Below are positions 7,009-15,126 of a DNA stretch of 64,000 bases, in pieces. The stretch is from NCBI RefSeq assembly GCF_004514475.2, contig NZ_MYFO02000001.1, positions 248,001-312,000 on the forward strand, read 5' to 3'. Position 1 is the first letter of the stretch. Each line of letters begins with the position of its first letter. This DNA comes from Paenibacillus athensensis (lineage in GTDB: Bacteria; Bacillota; Bacilli; Paenibacillales; NBRC-103111). The notes beneath the pieces were generated by a model. That model was not told where the DNA came from. It saw only the letters and a list, made by a program, of their open reading frames with translations, and did no database searches. A program made the translations under genes and the position numbers.

Positions 7009-9039
7009 CTAGAGCTCTTCGTTGATGCCCATTCTTTGCGTGCCGCCCAGATCAACATGCGGGTAATGACCGGGCTGCGGACCATTCAGTACCGTAGGAT
7101 TGAGGTTTTGTCCCAAATCGCCAAAGCCTCCGGCATTTACCAAGCCGCCGAATCCGCCCAAACCGCCAGCACCGCCGAAATCTTCTGGCTGGATATCGCG
7201 TGGAGGTTCTTCATTCATTTTCACTTCTTCATCTACGGGGCCGCTCTGAACCGGGTTTTGTGCCATCCATTGTTGGGCGGCCTTCACGATGCTTTCGTCT
7301 TGCGGGAATTCGTCGCTCAGAACCGTCGCGATTCGGCCGACTTCGCGCGGCCAGTTAAACATGTTGTATTTTTTGGCTTTCATGTAATGGATGAAAGTAA
7401 GCTGCATCTCGAGGATGCTATAGACAAGCCGCGCTCGCTTATGAACCAGCTTCACCTTACGCCGCCAGTCGCCGAGATCGCTGAATATCGCTTGAGTAGG
7501 GAAGGCACCGCGAATTTCTTCGATGGTGTCCAGTACTTGCTTGACACGCCAGTCTCCTTGCTGTTGGATCAGCTGCCGGACGTCATTCTGCAAATCGTTG
7601 AGTCCGTTAAGGTCCTCCAGAGCCTGTTTCAGCAGCATGCCGGTTTTGGCAGTATCGCGATCGGCCCAGCCGTCAAGCAGCCTGTCCATAAAGGACTGAA
7701 CCAGCGGAATATGCTCAAAGTGCTTCAACTGATCCATCAGCTCTTTATTTTTGTTAGCGACCAGCTCCGTCTTGCGATGCTCGATAGAGGGGGCCGCTTC
7801 TTGGTCGATCAATGCTTTGATGGCAGAGCTGTTGCTGGAGACGTCGCCGCGATTGAACCCGAACGGCCCGTCGTTAATTTGTAAATAATTCAGGGCGCCG
7901 CGCGCTGACGGCATTTTTTTGAACCGATCGGTTGATTTGACTTCTTCATCCTCTTCAGCCGGAAATTGTGAAAATAAAAAGTTTTGCGTCGCCGTGCGTT
8001 TATTCAGCGAGTTGCCGGACGTATCGTTCCAGCCTTGCGTCGTTTGAAAATCGGTGAATTTTCCACGAAATTCTTCTTGCTTTTTCTGCCTTTCCTCCAG
8101 CTCGATGTGATGCTCCGCTTTCATGAATTGTCCGTATTCAACGTAGTAATCGTCGTTGGTCGCTTCAAGAATTTCTTGCATATTCAAGGGATTGTACAAT
8201 ATCTCATAAACAAACGGACGCTTTTTCCAACCTGCACCGCTTTTGCCCTGAATGTGGCCGGCGGATTGCGAGCTGGTGATGTCGAGCCATGCTACCTGAA
8301 AGTCACCGTCAAATACCACGATGTCGGGGCGGGTGTGGCCCTCGGCATATTGCATTTCGACGGTAAGTCCTTCAAAATTGCCGATTCGCTGACAAGCAAG
8401 CGTTTCAATGGCATAACCGAAGCGGGCATGAATCAGATCGGGCTGGGTATCCGGATCACGAAGATACGCGTCAGCGATGGCGAACCAGTTCTGCAGGTGC
8501 GCATTGGGATTGCCGTCGAAGCTGTGCCATTGCACGGATTCTTCACGCGCTTGCGTGACGAAGCGATCGACCTCGGCGGCAAAGCGCGTAATACGGTCGC
8601 GGTAGGCAGCTATCTTTTCGACATCCTTGTATTCGGTATCAAAAGGGCGCAGCACGCGCTGAATCTGCTGACGACCGTGGGCCCAGGTTACGGCTTTTGT
8701 TCGTGCGTTATTGGCGCTCATGCTCTCGGCATGATGTCCGTCGTCAGCAGATTTGCGCTGCAGCGCGGGCTTGGATCTGTGCGGTTCGGATGCAGGGCCT
8801 TTGGCCACTGGGGATTGCTGCTGCAGCATGTCGGCCACTGCGCGATTGCCAACGGCTCTTTGCAGGACCGCTGCATTACCGGGAGTCACGACAGGCATCC
8901 GGTTGCCTGAGAAAGCAGATTCACCGGCGACTTCCGCGACAGACTCCGACTGGCGCTCCGGTTGCGGGGCCGTATGATTGGCGAAACGGGAAGAGCTTGC
9001 TGCTTGGTGCACGGCGCCACGCTCCTGTTCTTGGATCAA
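7009..9039 (-). CDS. LQRxVGNRAV-leader protein with possible PD-(D/E)xK nuclease core; effector-like
   Basis: A 676-residue protein with no signal peptide. Residues 1-130 are low-complexity and carry LQRAVGNRAVADML (59-72), the motif seen at the N-terminus of many DUF4157-associated and extracellular contractile injection system cargo proteins. Residues 205-270 look like a restriction-endonuclease fold: helix GYAIETLA (E212), RPDIVV (D239), WLDITSS (D253) and a nearby lysine (K266). The rest is helical and charged, and the last 60 residues are glycine-rich. The start is probably TTG 9039; the ribosome site is weak. No injection apparatus is in this window. Function as a toxin or cargo is inference. 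Confidence 0.7.
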   Translation of the reverse strand: MIQEQERGAVHQAASSSRFANHTAPQPERQSESVAEVAGESAFSGNRMPVVTPGNAAVLQRAVGNRAVADMLQQQSPVAKGPASEPHRSKPALQRKSADDGHHAESMSANNARTKAVTWAHGRQQIQRVLRPFDTEYKDVEKIAAYRDRITRFAAEVDRFVTQAREESVQWHSFDGNPNAHLQNWFAIADAYLRDPDTQPDLIHARFGYAIETLACQRIGNFEGLTVEMQYAEGHTRPDIVVFDGDFQVAWLDITSSQSAGHIQGKSGAGWKKRPFVYEILYNPLNMQEILEATNDDYYVEYGQFMKAEHHIELEERQKKQEEFRGKFTDFQTTQGWNDTSGNSLNKRTATQNFLFSQFPAEEDEEVKSTDRFKKMPSARGALNYLQINDGPFGFNRGDVSSNSSAIKALIDQEAAPSIEHRKTELVANKNKELMDQLKHFEHIPLVQSFMDRLLDGWADRDTAKTGMLLKQALEDLNGLNDLQNDVRQLIQQQGDWRVKQVLDTIEEIRGAFPTQAIFSDLGDWRRKVKLVHKRARLVYSILEMQLTFIHYMKAKKYNMFNWPREVGRIATVLSDEFPQDESIVKAAQQWMAQNPVQSGPVDEEVKMNEEPPRDIQPEDFGGAGGLGGFGGLVNAGGFGDLGQNLNPTVLNGPQPGHYPHVDLGGTQRMGINEEL

Positions 9040-9200
9040 ACCACTTTTTAAGGATATTATAAGGGATTATGACTGAATTTACTATATAAATTACAGGACT
9101 TTGAAACTATTTCAGTGAAATGGGCATCTTATATATGAGTCTTTATTCCTAAATTTACCAAAGTGTTTGCATCTGGTAAGAGAGATAGGTGCTTGAAAGC

Positions 9201-9229
9201 TTGACAAGCAAACAAGAAGTAACTAGAAT
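9201..9229 (+). promoter_or_regulatory. Sigma-A promoter of the Rrf2-type gene
   Basis: TTGACA (9201-9206), 17-base spacer, TAGAAT (9224-9229); nearly consensus. Confidence 0.75.
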
Positions 9230-9235
9230 GGTTAC
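9219..9235. promoter_or_regulatory. Probable Rrf2 operator over the -10 box
   Basis: GTAACTAGAATGGTTAC is an inverted repeat covering the -10 box. The same half-site pattern, GTAACTA...TAGTTA, recurs at 9779-9801 before the oxidoreductase gene, pointing to autorepression and control of the neighbour. Confidence 0.55.
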
Positions 9236-9253
9236 AACGGCAGGTGATCATGG

Positions 9254-9673
9254 ATGAAGCAAATCAGCAGCAAATTTTCGATTGCAGTACATATTTTATC
9301 GCTGATCGCGGTTACTTCCTCGCAGCTTTGTACCGGCGATTATATGGCGGGGAGCATTAACACAAATCCGGTTATCGTCAGACGGATCATGGCCAATCTG
9401 AAGAAGGCGGGGCTTATTGCGGTTCGTCCCGGGGTTGGCGGGGCAACTTTAATGAAAGACATCAGAGAAATTACGCTGCTTGATATCTACCGGGCGGTAG
9501 AAGTGGCGGAGGCCGGCGGCTTATTTCATATTCACGGCGAACCCAATATGAATTGCCCCGTGGGTCGCAATATCGAAGGCGCCCTGCGCAGCGAATTGCA
9601 GGAAGCGCAGAGGGCGCTGGAGCAACGACTGCAACAGGTTACACTGCAGGAGCTGGTTGCGAAATTCACCTGA
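9254..9673 (+). CDS. Rrf2 family transcriptional regulator
   Basis: A 139-residue winged-helix repressor of the Rrf2 family, closest in feel to Bacillus YwnA. The N-terminus KFSIAVHILSLIA and the helix-turn-helix NPVIVRRIMANLKKAGLI (about 36-53) are diagnostic, followed by the wing GVGGATL. It lacks the three-cysteine cluster of iron-sulfur members such as IscR and NsrR; two isolated cysteines (about 26 and 97) remain and could sense thiol or electrophile stress. It has a strong promoter with an operator over the -10 box, and precedes an NAD(P)-dependent oxidoreductase that it probably controls. Confidence 0.88.
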   Translation: MKQISSKFSIAVHILSLIAVTSSQLCTGDYMAGSINTNPVIVRRIMANLKKAGLIAVRPGVGGATLMKDIREITLLDIYRAVEVAEAGGLFHIHGEPNMNCPVGRNIEGALRSELQEAQRALEQRLQQVTLQELVAKFT

Positions 9674-9748
9674 GTCCTTTGTAAGAACATGCAAGCAGGC
9701 TCGTGTGATATCGCCGAAAGGCGTTAACGCGAGCGGGTGTTGGCGATT

Positions 9749-9770
9749 AACTCCAGCTGGAGTTTTTCTT
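9749..9770 (+). terminator. Intrinsic terminator after the Rrf2 gene
   Basis: AACTCCAGCTGGAGTT is a perfect palindrome whose end merges into a T-rich tract (TTTTTCTT). Confidence 0.65.
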
Positions 9771-9778
9771 ATATACCA

Positions 9779-9801
9779 GTTGTAACTAATATAGTTATAA
9801 C
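9779..9801. promoter_or_regulatory. Second copy of the Rrf2-type operator
   Basis: GTTGTAACTA and TAGTTATAAC form a 9-of-10 inverted repeat with a 3-base centre. It shares the GTAACTA / TAGTTA half-sites with 9219-9235 and lies 33 bases before the oxidoreductase start. Confidence 0.5.
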
Positions 9802-9833
9802 ACTTTCTATTATAATAATGGAGGTTGATGGCA

Positions 9834-10700
9834 ATGAAGATTTTGGTGACAGGTGCAACGGGGCAATTGGGAGATCAGGTCGTGAAAAGCTTGCTGGCGC
9901 TAACACCGGCGCAACAAATCGCGGTTAGCGTACGTGATTCGCACAAAGCGGCGCATCTGGCTGCGCGCGGTGTGGAGGTGCGTGAGGGAGACTTTGACCG
10001 GCCGGAGACATTGGAACAGGCATTTTCCGGAGTGGACCGCCTGTTGCTGATTTCGTCCCAAGGGGATAACGATACCCGCATTCGCCAGCACGCGGCAGCC
10101 ATTGAAGCCGCCCAACAGGCCAAAGTCGGCTTCATCGCCTATACAAGCCTGGCAGGCGTTGACGACAGCCCGTTATTTTTGGCACCGGTACACCGGGCGG
10201 CAGAAGCAGCCATTCGCGCAAGCGGTATTCCGTATTCGTTCCTGCGCAATAACTGGTACGCAGAAAATGAAGCGACGGTTGTGCAGGCCGTGCTTGCAGG
10301 AGCACCCTGGATAACTGCAGCTGGAGCCGGCCGAGTCGGATGGGCCGCGCGTTGCGATTACGCGCAAGCCGCAGCAGCGGTGTTGACGGGTGAAGGACAC
10401 GAGCACACCATTTATGAATTGTCGGGACCTCTGCGGACGAATGAGCAGTTTGCTGAGGAGCTAGCGCAAGTTATCGGCAAAGAGGTGGCTGTACAAAATC
10501 TGGACAGCAACACGTATGCCGCGCTTTTGACAGAAAACGGACTTCCCGATGGCGTTGCACAGATGCTGGCACAGATGCAAACGGCTATTCGTCAAGGGGC
10601 GTTGGAGGTAGTCAGCGAGCATTTGCCGCAGCTGCTTGGCCGTCCGGTGACTCCGCTCGCCGATGTAATCCGGGGCTGGGCCAGCGGATCGACGGTATAG
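9834..10700 (+). CDS. NmrA/QorB-type NAD(P)-dependent oxidoreductase (SDR family)
   Basis: A 288-residue atypical short-chain dehydrogenase. It opens with the dinucleotide motif GATGQLGDQV (about 6-15) and has RNNWYAEN near residue 142, both typical of the QorB / NAD(P)H:quinone oxidoreductase 2 branch of the NmrA family. It probably reduces quinones or binds NADPH as a redox sensor. ATG 9834 was chosen because GGAGG sits nine bases upstream; ATG 9828 is too close. The gene follows an Rrf2-type repressor and shares its operator motif, so induction by electrophiles or quinones is likely, as in other Bacillales pairs. Confidence 0.85.
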   Translation: MKILVTGATGQLGDQVVKSLLALTPAQQIAVSVRDSHKAAHLAARGVEVREGDFDRPETLEQAFSGVDRLLLISSQGDNDTRIRQHAAAIEAAQQAKVGFIAYTSLAGVDDSPLFLAPVHRAAEAAIRASGIPYSFLRNNWYAENEATVVQAVLAGAPWITAAGAGRVGWAARCDYAQAAAAVLTGEGHEHTIYELSGPLRTNEQFAEELAQVIGKEVAVQNLDSNTYAALLTENGLPDGVAQMLAQMQTAIRQGALEVVSEHLPQLLGRPVTPLADVIRGWASGSTV

Positions 10701-10751
10701 GTATTGCATAATAAAGGGAAATAAGATACGATCAGAGAAGTTGAATCACAG

Positions 10752-10797
10752 GTGCGCACAGCGAGCTCGCTGGCGCGTCTGTGGCTCACTTTTTTTA
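10752..10797 (+). terminator. Intrinsic terminator after the oxidoreductase gene
   Basis: GTGCGCACAG pairs with CTGTGGCTCAC (one bulge), with an inner AGCGAGCTCGCT hairpin, then seven T. Confidence 0.65.
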
Positions 10798-10806
10798 ATA
10801 AATTGA

Positions 10807-10820
10807 TGTAATCGATTTCA
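10807..10820. promoter_or_regulatory. Catabolite-responsive element (cre), copy 1
   Basis: TGTAATCGATTTCA fits the CcpA consensus TGWAANCGNTNWCA at every position. Confidence 0.7.
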
Positions 10821-10843
10821 CGATCGTAGTTGCTTCACATAAA

Positions 10844-10857
10844 TGAAATCGATTTCA
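10844..10857. promoter_or_regulatory. Catabolite-responsive element (cre) or LacI-type operator, copy 2
   Basis: TGAAATCGATTTCA is a perfect palindrome and matches the cre consensus fully. It lies 37 bases from copy 1. The pair could bind CcpA or a dedicated LacI-family repressor. Confidence 0.75.
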
Positions 10858-10972
10858 AAAAATGGAGGTGTGCGAACAACAGCGAGCATTTCAGTTAATT
10901 TTCAGAAAAATGAGAGCGCTATCATAGCGGCCGTCGGTCAAATCCGGCGGTATACCATTAAGGAGGTTAGTT

Positions 10973-13624
10973 ATGCAAATGAAAGTACGACGGGTAGCCT
11001 ATAAGCCGCTTTGGGTTTGTTTGCTGGCGATTATGACGGTGTTAACGAGTTTATCCTGGGAGCCGCCGGCGGCCGAAGCAGCGACGGTCAATGTGCCCGG
11101 TAAAGTTGAGGCGGAAAATTGGAGCGCAATGAATGGCGTTCAGACGGAGGCGACGAGCGATACAGGCGGCGGGTTGAACGTAGGCTGGCTGGATGCGGGC
11201 GATTGGATGGATTACGCCGTGAATGTGCAGGCGGCGGGCACTTATACAGTCGATTTCCGGGTCGCTTCGCCCAACAGCGGGCAGCAGCTGCAGCTGCGCA
11301 ATGCAGGAGGGACCGTATTGGCAACAGCCAATATCCCCAACACCGGCGGCTGGCAGACATGGACGACGGTCAGTGTCAACGCGAGTCTGATTGCGGGTGC
11401 GCAAACCTTGCGTTTGTATGCAGCAACGACCGGCTTTAATGTTAATTGGCTCAATTTCACATCCGTTGCTCCTACACCGACGCCTACGCCCACACCCGGC
11501 GTCATTGTTGCGGGAGGGATCTATAAGCTGATTAATCCGAACAGCGGCAAGGCGCTCGATGTGGCCAGCGCAGGCACGACGGACGGAACGAATGTGCAAA
11601 TATGGACGGATAACGGTTCGGCAGCCCAGCAGTGGCAAACGAACTCCAATAGCGACGGCACGTATACCCTGATCAATGTCGGTAGCGGTAAAGCGCTAGA
11701 TGTGGCCGCGGCCGGGACCGCTGACGGCTCGAACGTTCAGATTTATACGAGCAACGGGACAGGCGCGCAAAAATGGTCGATCAACAGCAACGGCGACGGC
11801 ACGTATTTGCTGTTGAATCAAAATGCCGGTAAAGCGCTCGATGTCGTCAGTGCGGGAACCTCCGACGGCACCAATGTGCAAATTTGGGGAAATACGGCTA
11901 CTGCGGCACGCAGATGGCAGCTGGTTCAACTAACCACACCAACGCCAACGCCGACGCCTTCGGCCACGCCGACGCCAACGCCGGGAACGGCTCCCGATTT
12001 TGGACCGAATGTGAAAATTTTCAGCCCATCGATGTCGGCCTCCAGCATTCAGAGTCAGTTGAACAGCGTGTTCAGCCAACAGGAGTCCAACCAGTTCGGC
12101 ACCAATCGCTATGCGCTTGTGTTTAAGCCGGGCACATACAACGTGGATGTGAATGTGGGCTTTTATACGCAGGTACTGGGACTCGGCATGTCGCCGGACG
12201 ATGTAACGATTAATGGAGCGGTGCATGCGGAAGCGGATTGGTTTCAAGGTAACGCCACGCAAAATTTCTGGCGGGCAGCGGAAAATCTTTCGGTGACGCC
12301 GTCGGGCGGAACGAACCGCTGGGCCGTATCGCAAGCAGCGCCGTTTCGGCGGATGCACATTCGCGGCAATTTGGCGCTGGATGACGGCGGCTGGTCGAGC
12401 GGAGGGTTTATTTCCGACTCAAAGATTGATAATCAAGTGAACTCCGGCGGGCAGCAGCAGTGGTTTTCGCGTAACTCGCAGTTCGGCAGCTGGGCGGGCT
12501 CCAACTGGAATATGGTATTCCTTGGCGTAAACGGCGCGCCATCCGGCGCATCCTGGCCGAATCCGCCGCATACCGTCGTCAGTCAAACGCCGACCGTACG
12601 CGAAAAGCCGTTTTTGACTATAGACAGTGGCGGCAATTATAGCGTATTCGTCCCGGCGCTGACGACCAATACTCAGGGCACGACCTGGTCAAGCGGCACG
12701 ACTGCCGGACAATCGATTCCGATTGATCAGTTCTACATTGCCAAGTCGGGCGTGGACACGGCGTCCACGATCAATGCGGCATTGAGCCAAGGGAAGCATG
12801 TGCTGTTTACACCCGGCATTTATCACCTGAACGATACGCTTCGCATCACAAATGCCAATACAGTAGTGCTTGGCTTGGGGCTGGCGACGCTCATTCCCGA
12901 CAACGGGGTCAATGCCATGTCGATTGCCGATGTGGACGGAGTCAAGGTAGCAGGGTTGCTTTTTGACGCGGGTACGGTCAATTCGCCGATTTTGCTGGAG
13001 GTCGGACCAAGCGGCAGCTCGGCCAGCCATGCGTCCAATCCGACATCGCTGCACGATTTGTTTTTCCGCGTTGGCGGCGCAGCAGTCGGAAAGGCTGACG
13101 TCAGCCTTCGCATCAACAGCAGCAACGTCATCGGCGACCATTTCTGGATCTGGCGCGCCGATCATTCCTATGGCGTAGGCTGGAATACAAACACGACGAA
13201 AAACGGTCTGATCGTAAACGGAGCGAATGTGACGATCTACGGCTTGTTCGTGGAGCATTACCACCAGTATCAAACGCTGTGGAACGGTAACGGCGGGCGT
13301 GTCTATTTTTATCAAAGCGAAATTCCTTACGATGTACCGAATCAGAGCAGCTGGATGAACGGCACGGTTAACGGCTATGCTTCCTATAAGGTAGCAAGCT
13401 CGGTTACCAGCCATGAGGCGTGGGGGTTGGGCATCTACTGTTACTTTAGCTCCAATCCCAGTGTGAAGCTGCAAAGTGCGATTGAAGCTCCGAGCGTAAG
13501 CGGTGTGAAGTTTCATAATATGACGACCGTGTCACTTGGCGGAACAGGGGAAATCACGCATATTTTGAACAATACAGGCAATGCGGCCAATTCGGGCGGA
13601 ACGGTGCAGCGGTTGGCGCAGTAA
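10973..13624 (+). CDS. Secreted modular carbohydrate-active protein: CBM6, ricin-type lectin, beta-helix catalytic region
   Basis: An 883-residue exported protein. After a signal peptide (about 1-37, ending AEA) come a CBM6 (about 39-165, with VEAENW and GWLDAGDWMDY), a Thr-Pro linker, a ricin-type trefoil (about 178-319, three copies of GKALDV...G(T)NVQI), a second Thr-Pro linker, and a 540-residue C-terminal region. This region contains two pectate-lyase-like segments (LVFKPGTYNVDVNVGFYTQV; HVLFTPGIYHLNDTLRI), which suggests a double beta-helix as in GH55. I cannot name the substrate. Two cre boxes upstream suggest polysaccharide use under glucose repression. AAGGAGG precedes the ATG. Confidence 0.8.
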   Translation: MQMKVRRVAYKPLWVCLLAIMTVLTSLSWEPPAAEAATVNVPGKVEAENWSAMNGVQTEATSDTGGGLNVGWLDAGDWMDYAVNVQAAGTYTVDFRVASPNSGQQLQLRNAGGTVLATANIPNTGGWQTWTTVSVNASLIAGAQTLRLYAATTGFNVNWLNFTSVAPTPTPTPTPGVIVAGGIYKLINPNSGKALDVASAGTTDGTNVQIWTDNGSAAQQWQTNSNSDGTYTLINVGSGKALDVAAAGTADGSNVQIYTSNGTGAQKWSINSNGDGTYLLLNQNAGKALDVVSAGTSDGTNVQIWGNTATAARRWQLVQLTTPTPTPTPSATPTPTPGTAPDFGPNVKIFSPSMSASSIQSQLNSVFSQQESNQFGTNRYALVFKPGTYNVDVNVGFYTQVLGLGMSPDDVTINGAVHAEADWFQGNATQNFWRAAENLSVTPSGGTNRWAVSQAAPFRRMHIRGNLALDDGGWSSGGFISDSKIDNQVNSGGQQQWFSRNSQFGSWAGSNWNMVFLGVNGAPSGASWPNPPHTVVSQTPTVREKPFLTIDSGGNYSVFVPALTTNTQGTTWSSGTTAGQSIPIDQFYIAKSGVDTASTINAALSQGKHVLFTPGIYHLNDTLRITNANTVVLGLGLATLIPDNGVNAMSIADVDGVKVAGLLFDAGTVNSPILLEVGPSGSSASHASNPTSLHDLFFRVGGAAVGKADVSLRINSSNVIGDHFWIWRADHSYGVGWNTNTTKNGLIVNGANVTIYGLFVEHYHQYQTLWNGNGGRVYFYQSEIPYDVPNQSSWMNGTVNGYASYKVASSVTSHEAWGLGIYCYFSSNPSVKLQSAIEAPSVSGVKFHNMTTVSLGGTGEITHILNNTGNAANSGGTVQRLAQ

Positions 13625-13646
13625 AGCGGACAACAAACGGATCACG

Positions 13647-13693
13647 AAAAAAGGAACTGCTTTCCCGTACTTGCCGGGGTGCAGTTCCTTTTT
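13647..13693. terminator. Bidirectional terminator between the secreted enzyme and lexA
   Basis: AAAAAGGAACTGC and GCAGTTCCTTTTT are exact reverse complements, so each strand ends in a T run. Confidence 0.85.
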
Positions 13694-14314
13694 CTAATAA
13701 ATATCGCGGAACAATCCAATAACGCGTCCGAGAATAGTCACATGCTTGAGGCGAATCGGCTCCAAAGCCGGATTCTCCGGCTGCAGGCGGATGTGGTCGC
13801 GCTCCTTGAAGAAACGCTTGACTGTCGCTTCGTCATCTTCGGTCATGGCTACGACGATATCGCCGTTGTCAGCCGTCTGCTGCTGCTTGACGATCACGTA
13901 GTCGCCGTTGTGGATGCCAGCATCAATCATGCTGTCGCCGATGACGCTGAGCATGAACACGTTGTTGTCGCCGACATAATGCGATGGCAGCGGGAAGTAG
14001 TCCTCGATGTTCTCTGTGGCCATAATCGGTACGCCGGCCGTGACCTTGCCGATCAAGGGTACGCGTGCTACGGAAAGCGCGAAGTGGGAGGAAGCGACGT
14101 CTTCGCCCAAAATCTCGATGGCGCGGGGCTTGGTGGGGTCGCGGCGAATCATCCCTTTCTTCTCCAGCCGCTCCAGATGCCCGTGTACAGTGGAGCTGGA
14201 AGCAAGTCCTACGGCTTCGCCGATTTCGCGTACGGAAGGTGGATAGCCCTTATCTTTCACTTCATTTTTAATAAATTCCAAAATGGCCTGCTGGCGCTGC
14301 GATATTTTACTCAA
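13694..14314 (-). CDS. lexA: SOS repressor LexA
   Basis: LexA represses DNA-damage genes and cleaves itself when RecA filaments form. The 206-residue protein has the N-terminal winged helix ([13 protein letters not shown]), the cleavage site Ala93-Gly94 in VTAGVP, and the catalytic dyad Ser128 (GDSM) and Lys166 (ATVKRF). Translation starts at TTG 14314, with GGAGTGA upstream. It is divergent from yneA, as in Bacillus, with four LexA boxes between them. One box lies inside the spacer of its own promoter, so it is autoregulated. Confidence 0.97.
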   Translation of the reverse strand: MSKISQRQQAILEFIKNEVKDKGYPPSVREIGEAVGLASSSTVHGHLERLEKKGMIRRDPTKPRAIEILGEDVASSHFALSVARVPLIGKVTAGVPIMATENIEDYFPLPSHYVGDNNVFMLSVIGDSMIDAGIHNGDYVIVKQQQTADNGDIVVAMTEDDEATVKRFFKERDHIRLQPENPALEPIRLKHVTILGRVIGLFRDIY

Positions 14315-14348
14315 TGGTTATCACTCCAATATGGGAATCATTACAACG

Positions 14349-14377
14349 AGTATAACACAGAACCGGAGTTCGTACAA
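14349..14377 (-). promoter_or_regulatory. lexA promoter
   Basis: On the minus strand, TTGTAC (14377-14372), 17-base spacer, TATACT (14354-14349). The spacer contains a LexA box. Confidence 0.7.
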
Positions 14378-14388
14378 ACATAAGTTCG
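14359..14388. promoter_or_regulatory. Two LexA (SOS) boxes on the lexA side
   Basis: AGAACCGGAGTTCG (14359-14372) and CAAACATAAGTTCG (14375-14388) each differ from CGAACNNNNGTTCG at one position. They cover the lexA spacer and -35 region. Confidence 0.75.
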
Positions 14389-14397
14389 AACATGCTC

Positions 14398-14426
14398 TTG
14401 ACGCAAACGCTTGTTCGTGATAATCT
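14398..14426 (+). promoter_or_regulatory. yneA promoter
   Basis: TTGACG (14398-14403), 17-base spacer, TAATCT (14421-14426). The spacer is filled by a LexA box (14404-14417). Confidence 0.55.
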
Positions 14427-14446
14427 AAAATCAGAACAAATGTTTG
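14404..14446. promoter_or_regulatory. Two LexA boxes on the yneA side
   Basis: CAAACGCTTGTTCG (14404-14417) and AGAACAAATGTTTG (14433-14446) match the SOS consensus with one and two mismatches. The second lies just before the yneA ribosome site. Confidence 0.75.
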
Positions 14447-14459
14447 GGAGATGATGAGA

Positions 14460-14864
14460 ATGTATATCGCGTATTCTGAAGCTTCTGTACAACGTGCGCC
14501 ACAGCAGGTGAAGCTGTCTGTCAGCAAGTCTGCTTTTCATAAATTATCGCTGTTTTTTGGCAAACCGCTGCGTTTTATGGCTGTTTTTGTTGTTCTTTTA
14601 ATTTTGCTTTCTTGCGGCGCCATTGTGAAGGCTTATGCCGGCAGCAGCAATGAATTGCCGAACGTGGACAACACGGCTTCGGCCGGAGCGGCTTTTGAAG
14701 AGCCTGTAAAGCTGACGGTAGAACGAGGAGACACGCTATGGAGCATCGCTCAGGATCGCTTGGATCAAGATTCGAACATTCGTTCTTATATTGCAAAGAT
14801 TAAGGCTTTCAATCATTTGGACAGCAGCGTGCTCTATGAAGGGCAAGTGCTGTTGCTTCCTTAA
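14460..14864 (+). CDS. yneA: SOS cell-division suppressor YneA (LysM protein)
   Basis: YneA halts septation during the SOS response. The 134-residue protein has one membrane segment (about 38-60) and a C-terminal LysM domain (VERGDTLWSIAQDRL ... YEGQVLLLP) that would bind cell-wall peptidoglycan. This is the same plan as Bacillus YneA, with a longer N-terminal cytoplasmic part. ATG 14460 was chosen since GGGAG lies nine bases before it; two ATGs at 14451 and 14454 are too close. It is divergent from lexA and controlled by two LexA boxes. The site-specific recombinase yneB that follows in Bacillus is missing here. Confidence 0.9.
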   Translation: MYIAYSEASVQRAPQQVKLSVSKSAFHKLSLFFGKPLRFMAVFVVLLILLSCGAIVKAYAGSSNELPNVDNTASAGAAFEEPVKLTVERGDTLWSIAQDRLDQDSNIRSYIAKIKAFNHLDSSVLYEGQVLLLP

Positions 14865-14922
14865 ATAGTATTTTTTATGCAGCTAAGCCGCTAGTCAAGG
14901 CGGACTGTCTTATGCTGAAAGT

Positions 14923-14963
14923 AAGGCTTTTCTACTGAACTTACAGTAGAGGAGCCTTTTTTG
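14923..14963 (+). terminator. Intrinsic terminator after yneA
   Basis: AAGGCT-TTTCTACTG pairs with CAGTAGA-GGAGCCTT and is followed by six T. Confidence 0.75.
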
Positions 14964-15037
14964 CATTTTTTGTTCATATACTTGGAGAACAGGAGCAGTC
15001 CGTTTCACACTGGCGGAATGCGGCAAATCATCTATAT

Positions 15038-15051
15038 GGAACAAATGTTCC
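15038..15051. promoter_or_regulatory. LexA box before ynzC
   Basis: GGAACAAATGTTCC is a close SOS box; only the outer base of each arm departs from CGAAC/GTTCG, and it fits the Bacillus form CGAACRNRYGTTYC at all but the first base. Confidence 0.6.
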
Positions 15052-15126
15052 TGTGGCGGTATGTGCTTGACTTTCACGGGGCGGGATGGCAAAGTTATAC
15101 TCATATTGCAAGGCAAGGAGGATTCT

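Noticed and set aside
7984-8910. Long plus-strand open frames within 6817-8910
   Set aside because: Antisense to the effector-like gene, which has recognisable motifs. Only the short segment 6784-6936 outside that gene looks like real protein.
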